DNA of 41,618 nucleotides from Synechococcales cyanobacterium bin31.maxbin.ball.101 (GTDB lineage: Bacteria > Cyanobacteriota > Cyanobacteriia > Leptolyngbyales > Leptolyngbyaceae): NCBI GenBank assembly GCA_013298165.1, contig JAAFJU010000029.1, positions 1 through 41,618 of the forward strand. Direction: 5' to 3'. Position numbers and translations under genes: made by a program. The notes beneath the pieces are model-generated. The model had not been told where the DNA came from. It ran no database searches and saw only the letters and a list, made by a program, of their open reading frames with translations. Shown piece by piece: positions 15,588-22,729 of this stretch (the first letter of the stretch is position 1; the number at the start of each line of letters is the position of its first letter).

Positions 15588-17198
15588 CTACCGTCGCCGC
15601 AGCCGCCCGAACGAAACCTTTTGCGTGGCCTCAAGTGTCGCGCCCTCAATGCGTTCTTGGGCAAACAAATAATCTTTGCTTTGCCACAATGGAATAAATG
15701 GCACCTCCTGAGCCACGATCGCCTGCAATTCTCCATACACTGACTTCCGTTCCTGAAGATTAGTCGCTTTACGACTTTGGGCAATCAACGCATTCACCCG
15801 ATCGCTAAAATAAAACGAACCCTGCTGTGCCGAAGCGCCCTCTTTGCAGCCCTCTTTAGCATTCCCCTTGGCACAATCTACAAACGGCTGAATATAACTA
15901 TCCGCATCCAAATAGTCCGGCGACCAATCTAACAAAAACATCGGATAAGCACCTTTATCCAAATTCTTATAAGCCGTTGCCGAATCCACACCATTCAATT
16001 CAATTTTCAACAAATCGGGAATCGTCTTTTTCACTACCCCTTTAATGGTGATTGCGGCTAATTGATCATTGGTCAAGTTCGATCGGTACCAAAGTTCAAG
16101 CTTCAACGGATTTTGTTTAGAATAGCCCGCCTTCGTCAACAGCTCCTTTGCTTTCTCAACATTAACCCCAGCCCCATAACTGGTTTGAAAACTGGGGGTT
16201 TGTTCACTCAGGGTATTGGGGAGCAAACTATAAAGCGGCACCACCTGCTGATTAAATACGCGATCTTGTAGCACCGATCGGTCCATAATTGCCGCCACCG
16301 CCTGCCGCACTTCAACCCGATCGAGCGGAGCGGAATTCACATTCAAACTCAAATAGTCCATTCCACTCCCGGCTTGCTCAATGACTTGCCAGCGAGTCGA
16401 TTTAGCCTGATCTTTCAACACTTTAATATGTTCGATCGCCAGCCCTTGCAATGCCATATCGACGGAACCTGTGCGAAAGGCATTAAATAAGTTTGAGGCT
16501 CCCGAGAAGATTTGCAGATCAACGCCTGTATTATTTGCTTTTTCGCCCCAATACTTGTCAAAGGGTTCCAACCGAATCCGATCGACCCCAAAGGACACCA
16601 ATTTGTAAGGACCCGTTCCGACAAACTCTTTAGGTTTGAAAGAACCCGCTTTAATCTCATAAGTCTTAGGTGAAATGGGACAGGCTCCCGAAAAGGCTAA
16701 CAGGGCTGGAAATGCGGTAAAGGGCTTTTTGAGTTTGATCGTTAATTCATACTCGCTTGTTGCGGTGATTTTATCGATCGCATCTGACAGTAAAAACGAC
16801 GGTGCCCCACCATTGGTAATAAATCGCTCCAACGAAAACGCCATCGCCTTCGCATCAAATTTCTCACCATCATGAAAGACCACGCCCTGCCGTAATCCGA
16901 TCACATAGGTCAAGCCATCACTGCTGACCTTTGGCATTGCGGTGGCAAGCTGAGGTACGAGTTCTGTTGTCCCCGGTTTGTAGGCATACAAACGATCGCC
17001 CAAATTATGCAGCAAGATTCCTGCAATGCTGCTGTAGGCATCGGCAGGATCTATTGTACTCACACTTGCCGTCGTGCCAAAGGTGAGCCGTTCCGACGGT
17101 TGAGTGGGCGGGGATGAGGGACAGCCGCTGAGGGTGAAGGCCAAGAGTGCGATCGTCCAGGCGAATGCCTTATGTTTTACTTGCTTTACGATCGTCAT
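15588..17198 (-). CDS. ABC transporter substrate-binding lipoprotein, family 5
   Basis: This is a peptide/nickel-type (SBP family 5) solute-binding protein that captures a ligand in the periplasm for an ABC importer. The signal peptide ends in the lipobox LSGC, so it is a lipoprotein. The family pattern is clear: TIDPADAYSSIAGILLHNLG near the N-terminus, YVIGLRQGVVFHDGEKFDAK, FVGTGPYKLVSF and WSPDYLDADSYIQPF. I chose ATG 17198 (536 residues); the longer frame begins with TTG at 17216. No permease or ATPase genes are adjacent, so its partners lie elsewhere. It diverges from the TetR regulator with 165 bp between starts, so the shared region could link their control. Confidence 0.9.
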   Translation of the reverse strand: MTIVKQVKHKAFAWTIALLAFTLSGCPSSPPTQPSERLTFGTTASVSTIDPADAYSSIAGILLHNLGDRLYAYKPGTTELVPQLATAMPKVSSDGLTYVIGLRQGVVFHDGEKFDAKAMAFSLERFITNGGAPSFLLSDAIDKITATSEYELTIKLKKPFTAFPALLAFSGACPISPKTYEIKAGSFKPKEFVGTGPYKLVSFGVDRIRLEPFDKYWGEKANNTGVDLQIFSGASNLFNAFRTGSVDMALQGLAIEHIKVLKDQAKSTRWQVIEQAGSGMDYLSLNVNSAPLDRVEVRQAVAAIMDRSVLQDRVFNQQVVPLYSLLPNTLSEQTPSFQTSYGAGVNVEKAKELLTKAGYSKQNPLKLELWYRSNLTNDQLAAITIKGVVKKTIPDLLKIELNGVDSATAYKNLDKGAYPMFLLDWSPDYLDADSYIQPFVDCAKGNAKEGCKEGASAQQGSFYFSDRVNALIAQSRKATNLQERKSVYGELQAIVAQEVPFIPLWQSKDYLFAQERIEGATLEATQKVSFGRLRRR

Positions 17199-17300
17199 AC
17201 CGCCCAACGGCCCCAAGCCGGATGAATGCTGTACGATCGATTAAACCATGGATTCAGCGTTGCGTTCAGGAAGAGCGGCTGCACTGAAAAATTTCATGAC

Positions 17301-17329
17301 TTGACAGCTCAAGACGACTGGTCTATTCT
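17301..17329 (+). promoter_or_regulatory. Sigma70-type promoter with operator, tetR
   Basis: TTGACA (17301-17306) and TATTCT (17324-17329) are separated by exactly 17 bp. The partly palindromic GACTGGTC (17316-17323) lies directly against the -10 hexamer. The same arrangement occurs before the SDR gene (18030-18043). The promoter lies inside the longest possible tetR frame, which argues for the later GTG start at 17364. Confidence 0.7.
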
Positions 17330-17363
17330 TGACTCATCCACTGAATCAAGTAGCCAATTAACT

Positions 17364-17966
17364 GTGAGTACGAGTCAGAAAAATGTAGTAAAGGAGGACA
17401 CGAGGCTTGCCTTAATTCGAGCAGGTCGAACGATCATCGTGGAGAAAGGGTACAACCACGCTGGAATTCAAGAAATCTTACAGGCTGTGGGCGTTCCGAA
17501 AGGCTCCTTCTATCACTTCTTCAGCAATAAGGAAGAGTTTGGTTTGGCCATCATTGATTATGATTCGCAGATGCACGATCGCATCGTCGAACAGTATTTG
17601 AAGGATGCGAGCTTAAGCCCTCTGAATAGACTGAAGCGCTACTTCGTCTTTAAAGTGGAAGAGTTTGAGACCTTGCAATATCGAGAAGGCTGTTTGTTTG
17701 GCAATCTTTCCCAAGAGATGGCGGATCAAAATGAACGGTTTCGATTGAAGTTGCAGGAGGCGACCGATCGTTGGCGCGATCAGTTTGCAGAATGCATTCA
17801 AGCCGCGCAGTCGATGGGCGAAATTTCAACCGAGTATGAAGCAAAAATGCTCTCGGAATTTTGCCTCAACAGTTGGGAAGGCGCACTGTTGAAGATGAAA
17901 GTCAGCAAAAGCGACGCTCCACTCAAGACCTATCTACAGTTCATGTTTGGGGTCATTCTCAAGTAG
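17364..17966 (+). CDS. TetR/AcrR-family transcription regulator
   Basis: From GTG 17364 the protein has 200 residues, the normal TetR size. The N-terminal helix-turn-helix domain reads TRLALIRAGRTIIVEKGYNH, then IQEILQAVGVPKGSFYHFFS (recognition helix) and NKEEFGLAII. The C-terminal ligand domain has a single cysteine-glycine YREGCLFGNLSQEMAD stretch typical of the AcuR/NemR-like subgroup, which often senses electrophiles or thiol stress; that function is inferred. The frame is open back to an ATG at 17226, but a perfect promoter and operator-like site lie at 17301-17329, so those codons are probably leader. The gene likely represses itself and the downstream SDR gene. Confidence 0.85.
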   Translation: MSTSQKNVVKEDTRLALIRAGRTIIVEKGYNHAGIQEILQAVGVPKGSFYHFFSNKEEFGLAIIDYDSQMHDRIVEQYLKDASLSPLNRLKRYFVFKVEEFETLQYREGCLFGNLSQEMADQNERFRLKLQEATDRWRDQFAECIQAAQSMGEISTEYEAKMLSEFCLNSWEGALLKMKVSKSDAPLKTYLQFMFGVILK

Positions 17967-17985
17967 TTCTAACGTTGTTCTGATG

Positions 17986-18011
17986 ACGCTATTTTCCAAG
18001 GTAGCGTTTTT
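17986..18011 (+). terminator. Intrinsic terminator of tetR
   Basis: ACGCTA (17986-17991) pairs with TAGCGT (18002-18007), followed by TTTTA. It is 20 bp after the tetR stop and just before the SDR promoter, so the two genes are separate transcripts. Confidence 0.7.
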
Positions 18012-18027
18012 ATGGACTCATTTTGAA

Positions 18028-18043
18028 TAGACTGGTCTATTTT
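18028..18043 (+). promoter_or_regulatory. Operator-like palindrome overlapping the SDR promoter
   Basis: TAGACTGGTCTA (18028-18039) is a near-perfect palindrome (TAGAC-2-GTCTA). It shares GACTGGTCTATT with the tetR promoter site. A TATTTT (18038-18043) in the position of the -10 follows GACTGGTC exactly as in the tetR promoter; the -35 is weak. Confidence 0.65.
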
Positions 18044-18068
18044 AATCATTCACTCAAAGGAGAACCTC

Positions 18069-18863
18069 ATGGATCTGCACATCAACGGTAAATTAGCACT
18101 CGTGACAGGCTCGACCTTGGGCATCGGCAAGGCCATTGCGACCAAACTTCTACAAGAAGGCGCGCATGTGATCATTAATGGCCGTTCTCAGGAGCGCGTT
18201 GATGCGGTCATTCAAGAATTGCAGGCGATCGGAACCCTGTATGGCATCGCCGCAGATATCGCAACAGCGGCGGGAGCGGAACAGTTAGCGATTGCGTCTC
18301 AGGCGATCGGTCCTGTCGATATTCTCATTAACAACGTCGGCTTTTTCGAGTTCAAACCCTTTTTTCAAGTGACCGATGCTGAATGGTTAAACTTATTTGA
18401 TCTAAATGTCATGAGTGGTGTGTGGTTAACTCGTTCCCTCATGCCCAAAATGCTGGAACGTAATTGGGGTCGAATTATCTTCATTGCTAGCGAAGCGGGC
18501 GTAAAACCCAATCCCGAAATGCTTCACTACTCCGTCACCAAAACCACTCAAATTGCATTAGCTCGCGGCTTGGCAGAAATGACGAAAGGAACTGGAGTCA
18601 CGGTTAATTCAGCATTGGTTGCGCCGACCTGGACTGAAGGAGTGGAAGTGTTTTTAGACAAAATTGCTCAATCTTCTGGAACAACTGTTGAAGCAATGAA
18701 AACGGATTACTTCAAAGCCGATGGGGTGACATCTTTGCTACAGCGATTTGCAACCGTTGATGAAATTGCCGATCTAGTCGTCTTTCTCTGCTCTGAGAAT
18801 GCTTCTGCCATTAATGGTGCCGCTCAACGGGTTGATGGTGGCATTATTCGATCGATTCTGTAG
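18069..18863 (+). CDS. Short-chain dehydrogenase/reductase (SDR)
   Basis: This 264-residue SDR is an NAD(P)-dependent oxidoreductase of unknown substrate. The Rossmann loop TGSTLGIG is at 13-20, the NNVG motif at 88-91, and the catalytic Ser-Tyr-Lys set at Ser141 (IIFIAS), Tyr154 and Lys158 (YSVTK). The Arg in NGRSQER after the second strand suggests NADP(H) preference. The C-terminal INGAAQRVDGG is the usual ending. AAAGGAG lies 7 nt before the ATG. It sits directly behind an operator matching that of tetR, so it is probably induced when the TetR protein releases DNA; the co-located DJ-1 protein suggests detoxification of reactive carbonyls, an inference. Confidence 0.9.
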   Translation: MDLHINGKLALVTGSTLGIGKAIATKLLQEGAHVIINGRSQERVDAVIQELQAIGTLYGIAADIATAAGAEQLAIASQAIGPVDILINNVGFFEFKPFFQVTDAEWLNLFDLNVMSGVWLTRSLMPKMLERNWGRIIFIASEAGVKPNPEMLHYSVTKTTQIALARGLAEMTKGTGVTVNSALVAPTWTEGVEVFLDKIAQSSGTTVEAMKTDYFKADGVTSLLQRFATVDEIADLVVFLCSENASAINGAAQRVDGGIIRSIL

Positions 18864-18906
18864 CCATTCTTTAACCACTGTTCAATCTATCCACTGAGAA
18901 TTCAAT

Positions 18907-19782
18907 ATGAAAAAGCGATTTCTTGCGTTTCCATGCTCTTTATTAGTAGCTGTTTTAGTTGCCGCTCCTGCTTCAACCCAAACAGCTATAAAAGGCAATG
19001 TTCTAGTTGTTGTTTCTAGTGAAGAGACGATCGAGCTTCAAGACGGTAAGACCTACAAAACAGGCTACTTTCTCAACGAGTTGGCTGTGCCCGTCAAACG
19101 ATTGCAGGAAGAGGGTTATGCAATCACATTTGCGAACCCAAAGGGGAATAAACCTACAATGGACATTCATTCTGACTCGGTTGATTTTTTTGGTAAAGAT
19201 TACAGTCAATATCGAGCCATTAAAACGTTTCATGATGGCTTAGTGAATCTGAAATCTCCGCGTAAGCTGGCGGACGTTGTTCAGGACGGTTTGGATCGGT
19301 ATGATGCGGTCTTTTTTCCGGGAGGACATGCCCCGATGCAGGATCTAATTCGTGACCCAAGCGTAAGACAAATCTTGACGCATTTTCATCAAACTGGAAA
19401 ACCGACAGCCCTGATTTGCCACGCCCCGATCGCACTCATTGCTGCAATGCCTCAAGCGGATGAGTTTGCTCAAGCCATGAGACAAGGTCATTCCAGGCAA
19501 GCGGCAGAACTTGCCAAAGACTGGCCGTACAAGAACTACAAAATGACGATTTTCTCCACAGCAGAGGAGAAAATAGCAGAATCAACGCAGCTTCAAGGCA
19601 AGATGCTGTTTTACCCGCAAGAGGCCCTCAAGTCTGCGGGCGGCGATGTCAAAATTGTCAAACCCTGGAATAGTCAAGTGGTGCGAGATCGAGAGTTGAT
19701 CACAGGACAAAATCCTTTTTCTGATGAGGCTCTAGCAGAAACGCTCCTGAGGGCGATCGTCCAAAAGAACCCAACAAAATAG
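18907..19782 (+). CDS. Exported DJ-1/PfpI-family protein
   Basis: This 291-residue protein is a class I glutamine-amidotransferase-like DJ-1/PfpI protein of the larger Hsp31/YdeA-like subgroup. It has a signal peptide (about 1-24, ending PASTQT), which is unusual because most family members are cytoplasmic. The nucleophile elbow is ALICHAPIAL (Cys171-His172), preceded by FFPGGHAPMQDL, and a conserved Glu sits in FLNELAVPV (Glu58). Family members act as chaperones, glyoxalases or isonitrile hydratase-like enzymes; none can be assigned here. The gene is 43 bp after the SDR stop on the same strand, with no terminator between, so they form an operon. Confidence 0.85.
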   Translation: MKKRFLAFPCSLLVAVLVAAPASTQTAIKGNVLVVVSSEETIELQDGKTYKTGYFLNELAVPVKRLQEEGYAITFANPKGNKPTMDIHSDSVDFFGKDYSQYRAIKTFHDGLVNLKSPRKLADVVQDGLDRYDAVFFPGGHAPMQDLIRDPSVRQILTHFHQTGKPTALICHAPIALIAAMPQADEFAQAMRQGHSRQAAELAKDWPYKNYKMTIFSTAEEKIAESTQLQGKMLFYPQEALKSAGGDVKIVKPWNSQVVRDRELITGQNPFSDEALAETLLRAIVQKNPTK

Positions 19783-19798
19783 CAAACGAGGGATGAAA

Positions 19799-20620
19799 CT
19801 ATAGGGTTTGCCCCGCTTGAATTTGGTGAATCTGTTCCACAGAAAACTCCGTCAGGCGGGCAATGGTTTCGATCGGCAGCCCCTCATCCAACAGCCCAAC
19901 CACGACTCGTTGCAAATCATTCAGCCGCTTTGCTTCACCTCTGGCTTCACCTCTGGCTTCACCTCTGGCTTCACCTCTGGCTTCGCCTTCTTGTAAAATT
20001 TCTTGATAAATCACGGATTCTCGCATAATGCCCTCTCGGAAAACACGACGGATTTTGTCTTTATCGTACTTCAAACCTGCCATGAGCTGCACATAGGAAG
20101 AGACTTGTCTCTTTTCGGCGATCGGCTGAATCTCTTCGACTTTCTGAGCGACTTGGGTGAGTAAAGTGTCTGGTTTTCCCAACTGGGTCAAGGTGGCAAA
20201 GGGAAGCAGCACTGGGTCTTGCAGAAATAGATTCACATCCTGCTCCCACATTTTAATCACGGTAAATTCGTGATTGGTTCCTTCAAATTGAAACCTGGGT
20301 TCGATAATGCTCTCGTCGGTAGGTGGGAGCAACACGACGACAATTTGAGTGATAGGAAGTCGGTAAAGTCGGTAGAGTCGCACCCAGTAATCAAGCATCC
20401 TGAGGGGCATCGGGGGTTCGGATTGCCAGAGGGTTTGGAACTCGATGTGAAGGATTCGGCCTTCGGCTTTTAAAAAGGTGACAGAATCGGCGCGAATCGG
20501 TTCGATGCTGAGTTCGGGTTTGAGAATGGTGACTTCATCGGGCCTGTGTCCCACTAGCCATTGGGTGAAGGTTTTTGGGTTCTTTTCGGCAAGGAGCTTG
20601 CAAAGATTATCGAAGGACAT
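19799..20620 (-). CDS. Rpn-family putative PD-(D/E)XK nuclease/transposase
   Basis: The protein (273 residues from ATG 20620) is a member of the Rpn/YhgA-like family of recombination-promoting nucleases. The PD-(D/E)XK core is visible as RADSVTFLKAEGRILHIEFQ, with D-x-E and E-F-Q positions. The C-terminal region contains GEARGEARGEARGEARGEAK, coded by a 12-bp tandem repeat, and ends in a helix pair with ETIARLTEFSVEQIHQIQAG. The longest frame would begin with TTG at 20680, but that codon lies inside the hairpin terminator of prs, so ATG 20620 is preferred. The tail resembles the intron-interrupted gene at the left end of the window. These genes are typically mobile or host many copies. Confidence 0.85.
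   Translation of the reverse strand: MSFDNLCKLLAEKNPKTFTQWLVGHRPDEVTILKPELSIEPIRADSVTFLKAEGRILHIEFQTLWQSEPPMPLRMLDYWVRLYRLYRLPITQIVVVLLPPTDESIIEPRFQFEGTNHEFTVIKMWEQDVNLFLQDPVLLPFATLTQLGKPDTLLTQVAQKVEEIQPIAEKRQVSSYVQLMAGLKYDKDKIRRVFREGIMRESVIYQEILQEGEARGEARGEARGEARGEAKRLNDLQRVVVGLLDEGLPIETIARLTEFSVEQIHQIQAGQTL
19936..19990 (-). repeat. 12-bp tandem repeat encoding GEAR units
   Basis: CTCTGGCTTCAC repeats in tandem four to five times on the plus strand; on the coding strand each unit gives Gly-Glu-Ala-Arg. Copy number could vary by slippage and would change the protein by four residues per unit without a frameshift. Confidence 0.85.
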
Positions 20621-20667
20621 AGCGAGAATCCAGCGGTGACGAGGGTGACGGGTGAATGAAACAAAAT

Positions 20668-20696
20668 CGGACTTTTCCAACGCTTGGAAAAGTCCG
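20668..20696 (-). terminator. Intrinsic terminator of prs
   Basis: CGGACTTTTCCAA (20668-20680) pairs perfectly with TTGGAAAAGTCCG (20684-20696) around a 3-nt loop. On the minus strand it is followed by ATTTTGTTT. It lies 48 bp after the prs stop. Confidence 0.8.
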
Positions 20697-20743
20697 ATCG
20701 CCCAAGGTCTTAGACTCTCGGCTGACGATTAGGCATAAACCGC

Positions 20744-21739
20744 TTAACTACGGAACATGCTGCTCACCGAGCATTCGTCATGCACCCGCGAAATTGTCTC
20801 CCCGATTAGCCCCGCCACCGACAACACCCGCAATTGAGGAAAACGCTGATCTTCAGGAATCGGGATCGTATTGGTGACGATCACTTCCTCTAGACAGCCA
20901 TTGGACAACCGCTGAATCGCAGGCGGAGAGAAGACCGCATGGGTCGCACAGGCGTAGACCTGCCTCGCACCTTGCTCTCGAAGAACGCGAGCGCCTTCTG
21001 TGATGGTCCCAGCGGTATCGATCATGTCGTCCACTAGGACCGCCGTTTTCCCGCGCACATCCCCGACCACGTTCATGACTTCAGCCACATTGTGCGCTTG
21101 CCGACGCTTATCGATGATCGCCAACGGCGCATCCCCTAAGCGACTCGCAAAGGCTCTCGCCCGAGCCACCCCGCCGACATCTGGCGATACCACAACCAAA
21201 TCCGAAAGATTTTTGCTCTTGATGTACTCAACGATCGTCGGCGACCCATAGACATGATCGACCGGAATATCGAAGTAGCCTTGAATTTGCGATGAATGCA
21301 GATCCATGGCAATGACGCGGTTGGCACCTGCTTTGGTCAATAGGTTTGCCGCGAGTTTTGCGGTAATCGATTCGCGACCTGCGGTTTTCCGATCGGCGCG
21401 GGCATAGCCGTAGTACGGCAAGACCGCCGTGATTTGGCGCGCTGAGGCCCGCTTGCAGGCATCGATCATAATCATCAGCTCCATCAGGTGATCGTTTACC
21501 GGACGGCAGGTTGGCTGCATGATGTAAACGTCGTACCCTCGAATCGATTCTAGAATCTGGACATAAATTTCTCCATCAGCAAAACTTTTCCGGATCATGG
21601 GCGTCAGTTCAATTCCCAGATAACGGGCCACCTCGTTGGCCAGCATTGGATTTGAAGTTCCAGCCAGAAGACAGAGTCGGTTATTGTCGGCGGACATTAC
21701 CGGAGCAGTCGGGAAAGTCAGAGTTGCAGAACGAATCAC
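20744..21739 (-). CDS. prs: Ribose-phosphate pyrophosphokinase
   Basis: Prs makes PRPP from ribose-5-phosphate and ATP for nucleotide, histidine and tryptophan synthesis. The 331-residue product is full length and contains FADGEIYVQI, the catalytic-loop region YYGYARADRKTAGRES, the MDLHSSQIQGYFDIPVDHVY segment, and the PRPP-binding VLVDDMIDTAGTI. The C-terminal end VSSMFR is conserved in cyanobacterial Prs. The start is GTG at 21739; a second possible start is ATG at 21697 (MSADNN), which is about the length of shorter homologues. It is followed by a perfect intrinsic terminator and so is probably monocistronic. Confidence 0.96.
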   Translation of the reverse strand: MIRSATLTFPTAPVMSADNNRLCLLAGTSNPMLANEVARYLGIELTPMIRKSFADGEIYVQILESIRGYDVYIMQPTCRPVNDHLMELMIMIDACKRASARQITAVLPYYGYARADRKTAGRESITAKLAANLLTKAGANRVIAMDLHSSQIQGYFDIPVDHVYGSPTIVEYIKSKNLSDLVVVSPDVGGVARARAFASRLGDAPLAIIDKRRQAHNVAEVMNVVGDVRGKTAVLVDDMIDTAGTITEGARVLREQGARQVYACATHAVFSPPAIQRLSNGCLEEVIVTNTIPIPEDQRFPQLRVLSVAGLIGETISRVHDECSVSSMFRS

Positions 21740-22129
21740 ATCAAGCCCTCAAACGCTTTGAACGCAAAGTTAACAAGGAAGACTAAGCAAAAAATGCCCA
21801 AGTCAAGACCTAAATGAATGTCGCAATGGATAAAAACCACCTGCATGACAAAAAATTAAGAAAAAGACATATTAAAAAGGAGCTTGATTCTAGCGTGAAA
21901 GCGTCGATCAAGTTCACGATTCAATCGACTTAAATTCTCCAATACAATCTCCCGACGGAATCAGAATTAAACATAAATCCTGAAAACATGAAAATTTGGA
22001 TGATGCACTGTCAGAATTCTTGGCGCTTCGTATTGTGACAAACTTCGCGATCGTCTGCCAAGTGCATTGCTCTAAAAATATTAGAGTAGTAAGAGAGATG
22101 ACCTTAATATTTTTAATCACGAGAAAAAC
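21740..22129. other. 390-bp AT-rich intergenic region
   Basis: This separates the divergent prs and yqeY genes and carries their promoters. A 39-codon frame (21814-21933) is open but has no good ribosome site. I found no RNA gene or strong hairpin here. Confidence 0.5.
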
Positions 22130-22585
22130 ATGCCACTCATCGATCGCATCACCGACGACATCAAGACCGCTATGAAGGCCAAGGATAAGGTCCGATTAGA
22201 AACATTTCGCAGCATTAAAAAAGTGCTTCTGGAGAAAGAGGTGAGTCTTCGGCCTAGTGGTCAGACGGCGTTGACGCCTGAACAGGATATGGAGGTGCTG
22301 GTCCAGCTTGCTAAGCAGCGCCGAGATTCGATCGCCCAGTACACCCAGGCGAATCGTCTGGACTTAGCTGACGCTGAAGCGCAAGAGCTGGCAATCATTG
22401 AAGAATTCTTACCCCAGCAGCTTTCGGATGACGAAATCATGGCTGTGATCGATGCCTTGATTGAAAAAACAGGAGCCACCTCCGCGAAGGACATGGGCAA
22501 AGTCATGGGACCTGCAATGCAGCAACTCAAGGGAAAAGCCGATGGAAAGAAAGTCCAAGATGCGGTGAAAGCCCGCTTGGGGTAG
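22130..22585 (+). CDS. yqeY: GatB/YqeY domain protein
   Basis: The 151-residue protein is a stand-alone YqeY domain, related to the C-terminal tRNA-binding tail of the GatB amidotransferase subunit. Characteristic stretches are MKAKDKVRLETFRSIKKVLL near the N-terminus, the LAKQRRDSIAQYTQANRLDL segment, EELAIIEEFLPQQLSDDEIM-type region, and the GKVMGPAMQQLKGKADGKKV ending. Its biological role is not settled; binding to tRNA or tRNA-like structures is inferred from the family. GAGAAAAAC lies before the ATG, a weak ribosome site. A long hairpin follows at 22618-22667. Confidence 0.92.
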   Translation: MPLIDRITDDIKTAMKAKDKVRLETFRSIKKVLLEKEVSLRPSGQTALTPEQDMEVLVQLAKQRRDSIAQYTQANRLDLADAEAQELAIIEEFLPQQLSDDEIMAVIDALIEKTGATSAKDMGKVMGPAMQQLKGKADGKKVQDAVKARLG

Positions 22586-22617
22586 CGATCGTCACACTTT
22601 CCCAGGATATAAAACAA

Positions 22618-22667
22618 GTTTGGAACAGGTTTTGCAAGGGATCTCCAGCACAAAACCCGTTCCAAAC
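22618..22667 (+). terminator. Long hairpin between yqeY and the kinase gene
   Basis: GTTTGGAACAGGTTTTG (22618-22634) pairs with CAAAACCCGTTCCAAAC (22651-22667), 17 bp with one mismatch and a 16-nt loop. There is no T-run immediately after, so it may be a processing or attenuating hairpin in the leader of the kinase gene as well as a terminator. Confidence 0.55.
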
Positions 22668-22729
22668 CTAGATCCAAGCGGTAAACTTGGAGAGATTTCT
22701 ATGCCGTTTAAACCGACGTTTTAGCATCT

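Noticed and set aside
21814-21933. A 39-codon open frame in the prs-yqeY gap
   Set aside because: It lacks a convincing ribosome site and the translation is lysine-rich without a pattern. AT-rich intergenic DNA gives such frames by chance.
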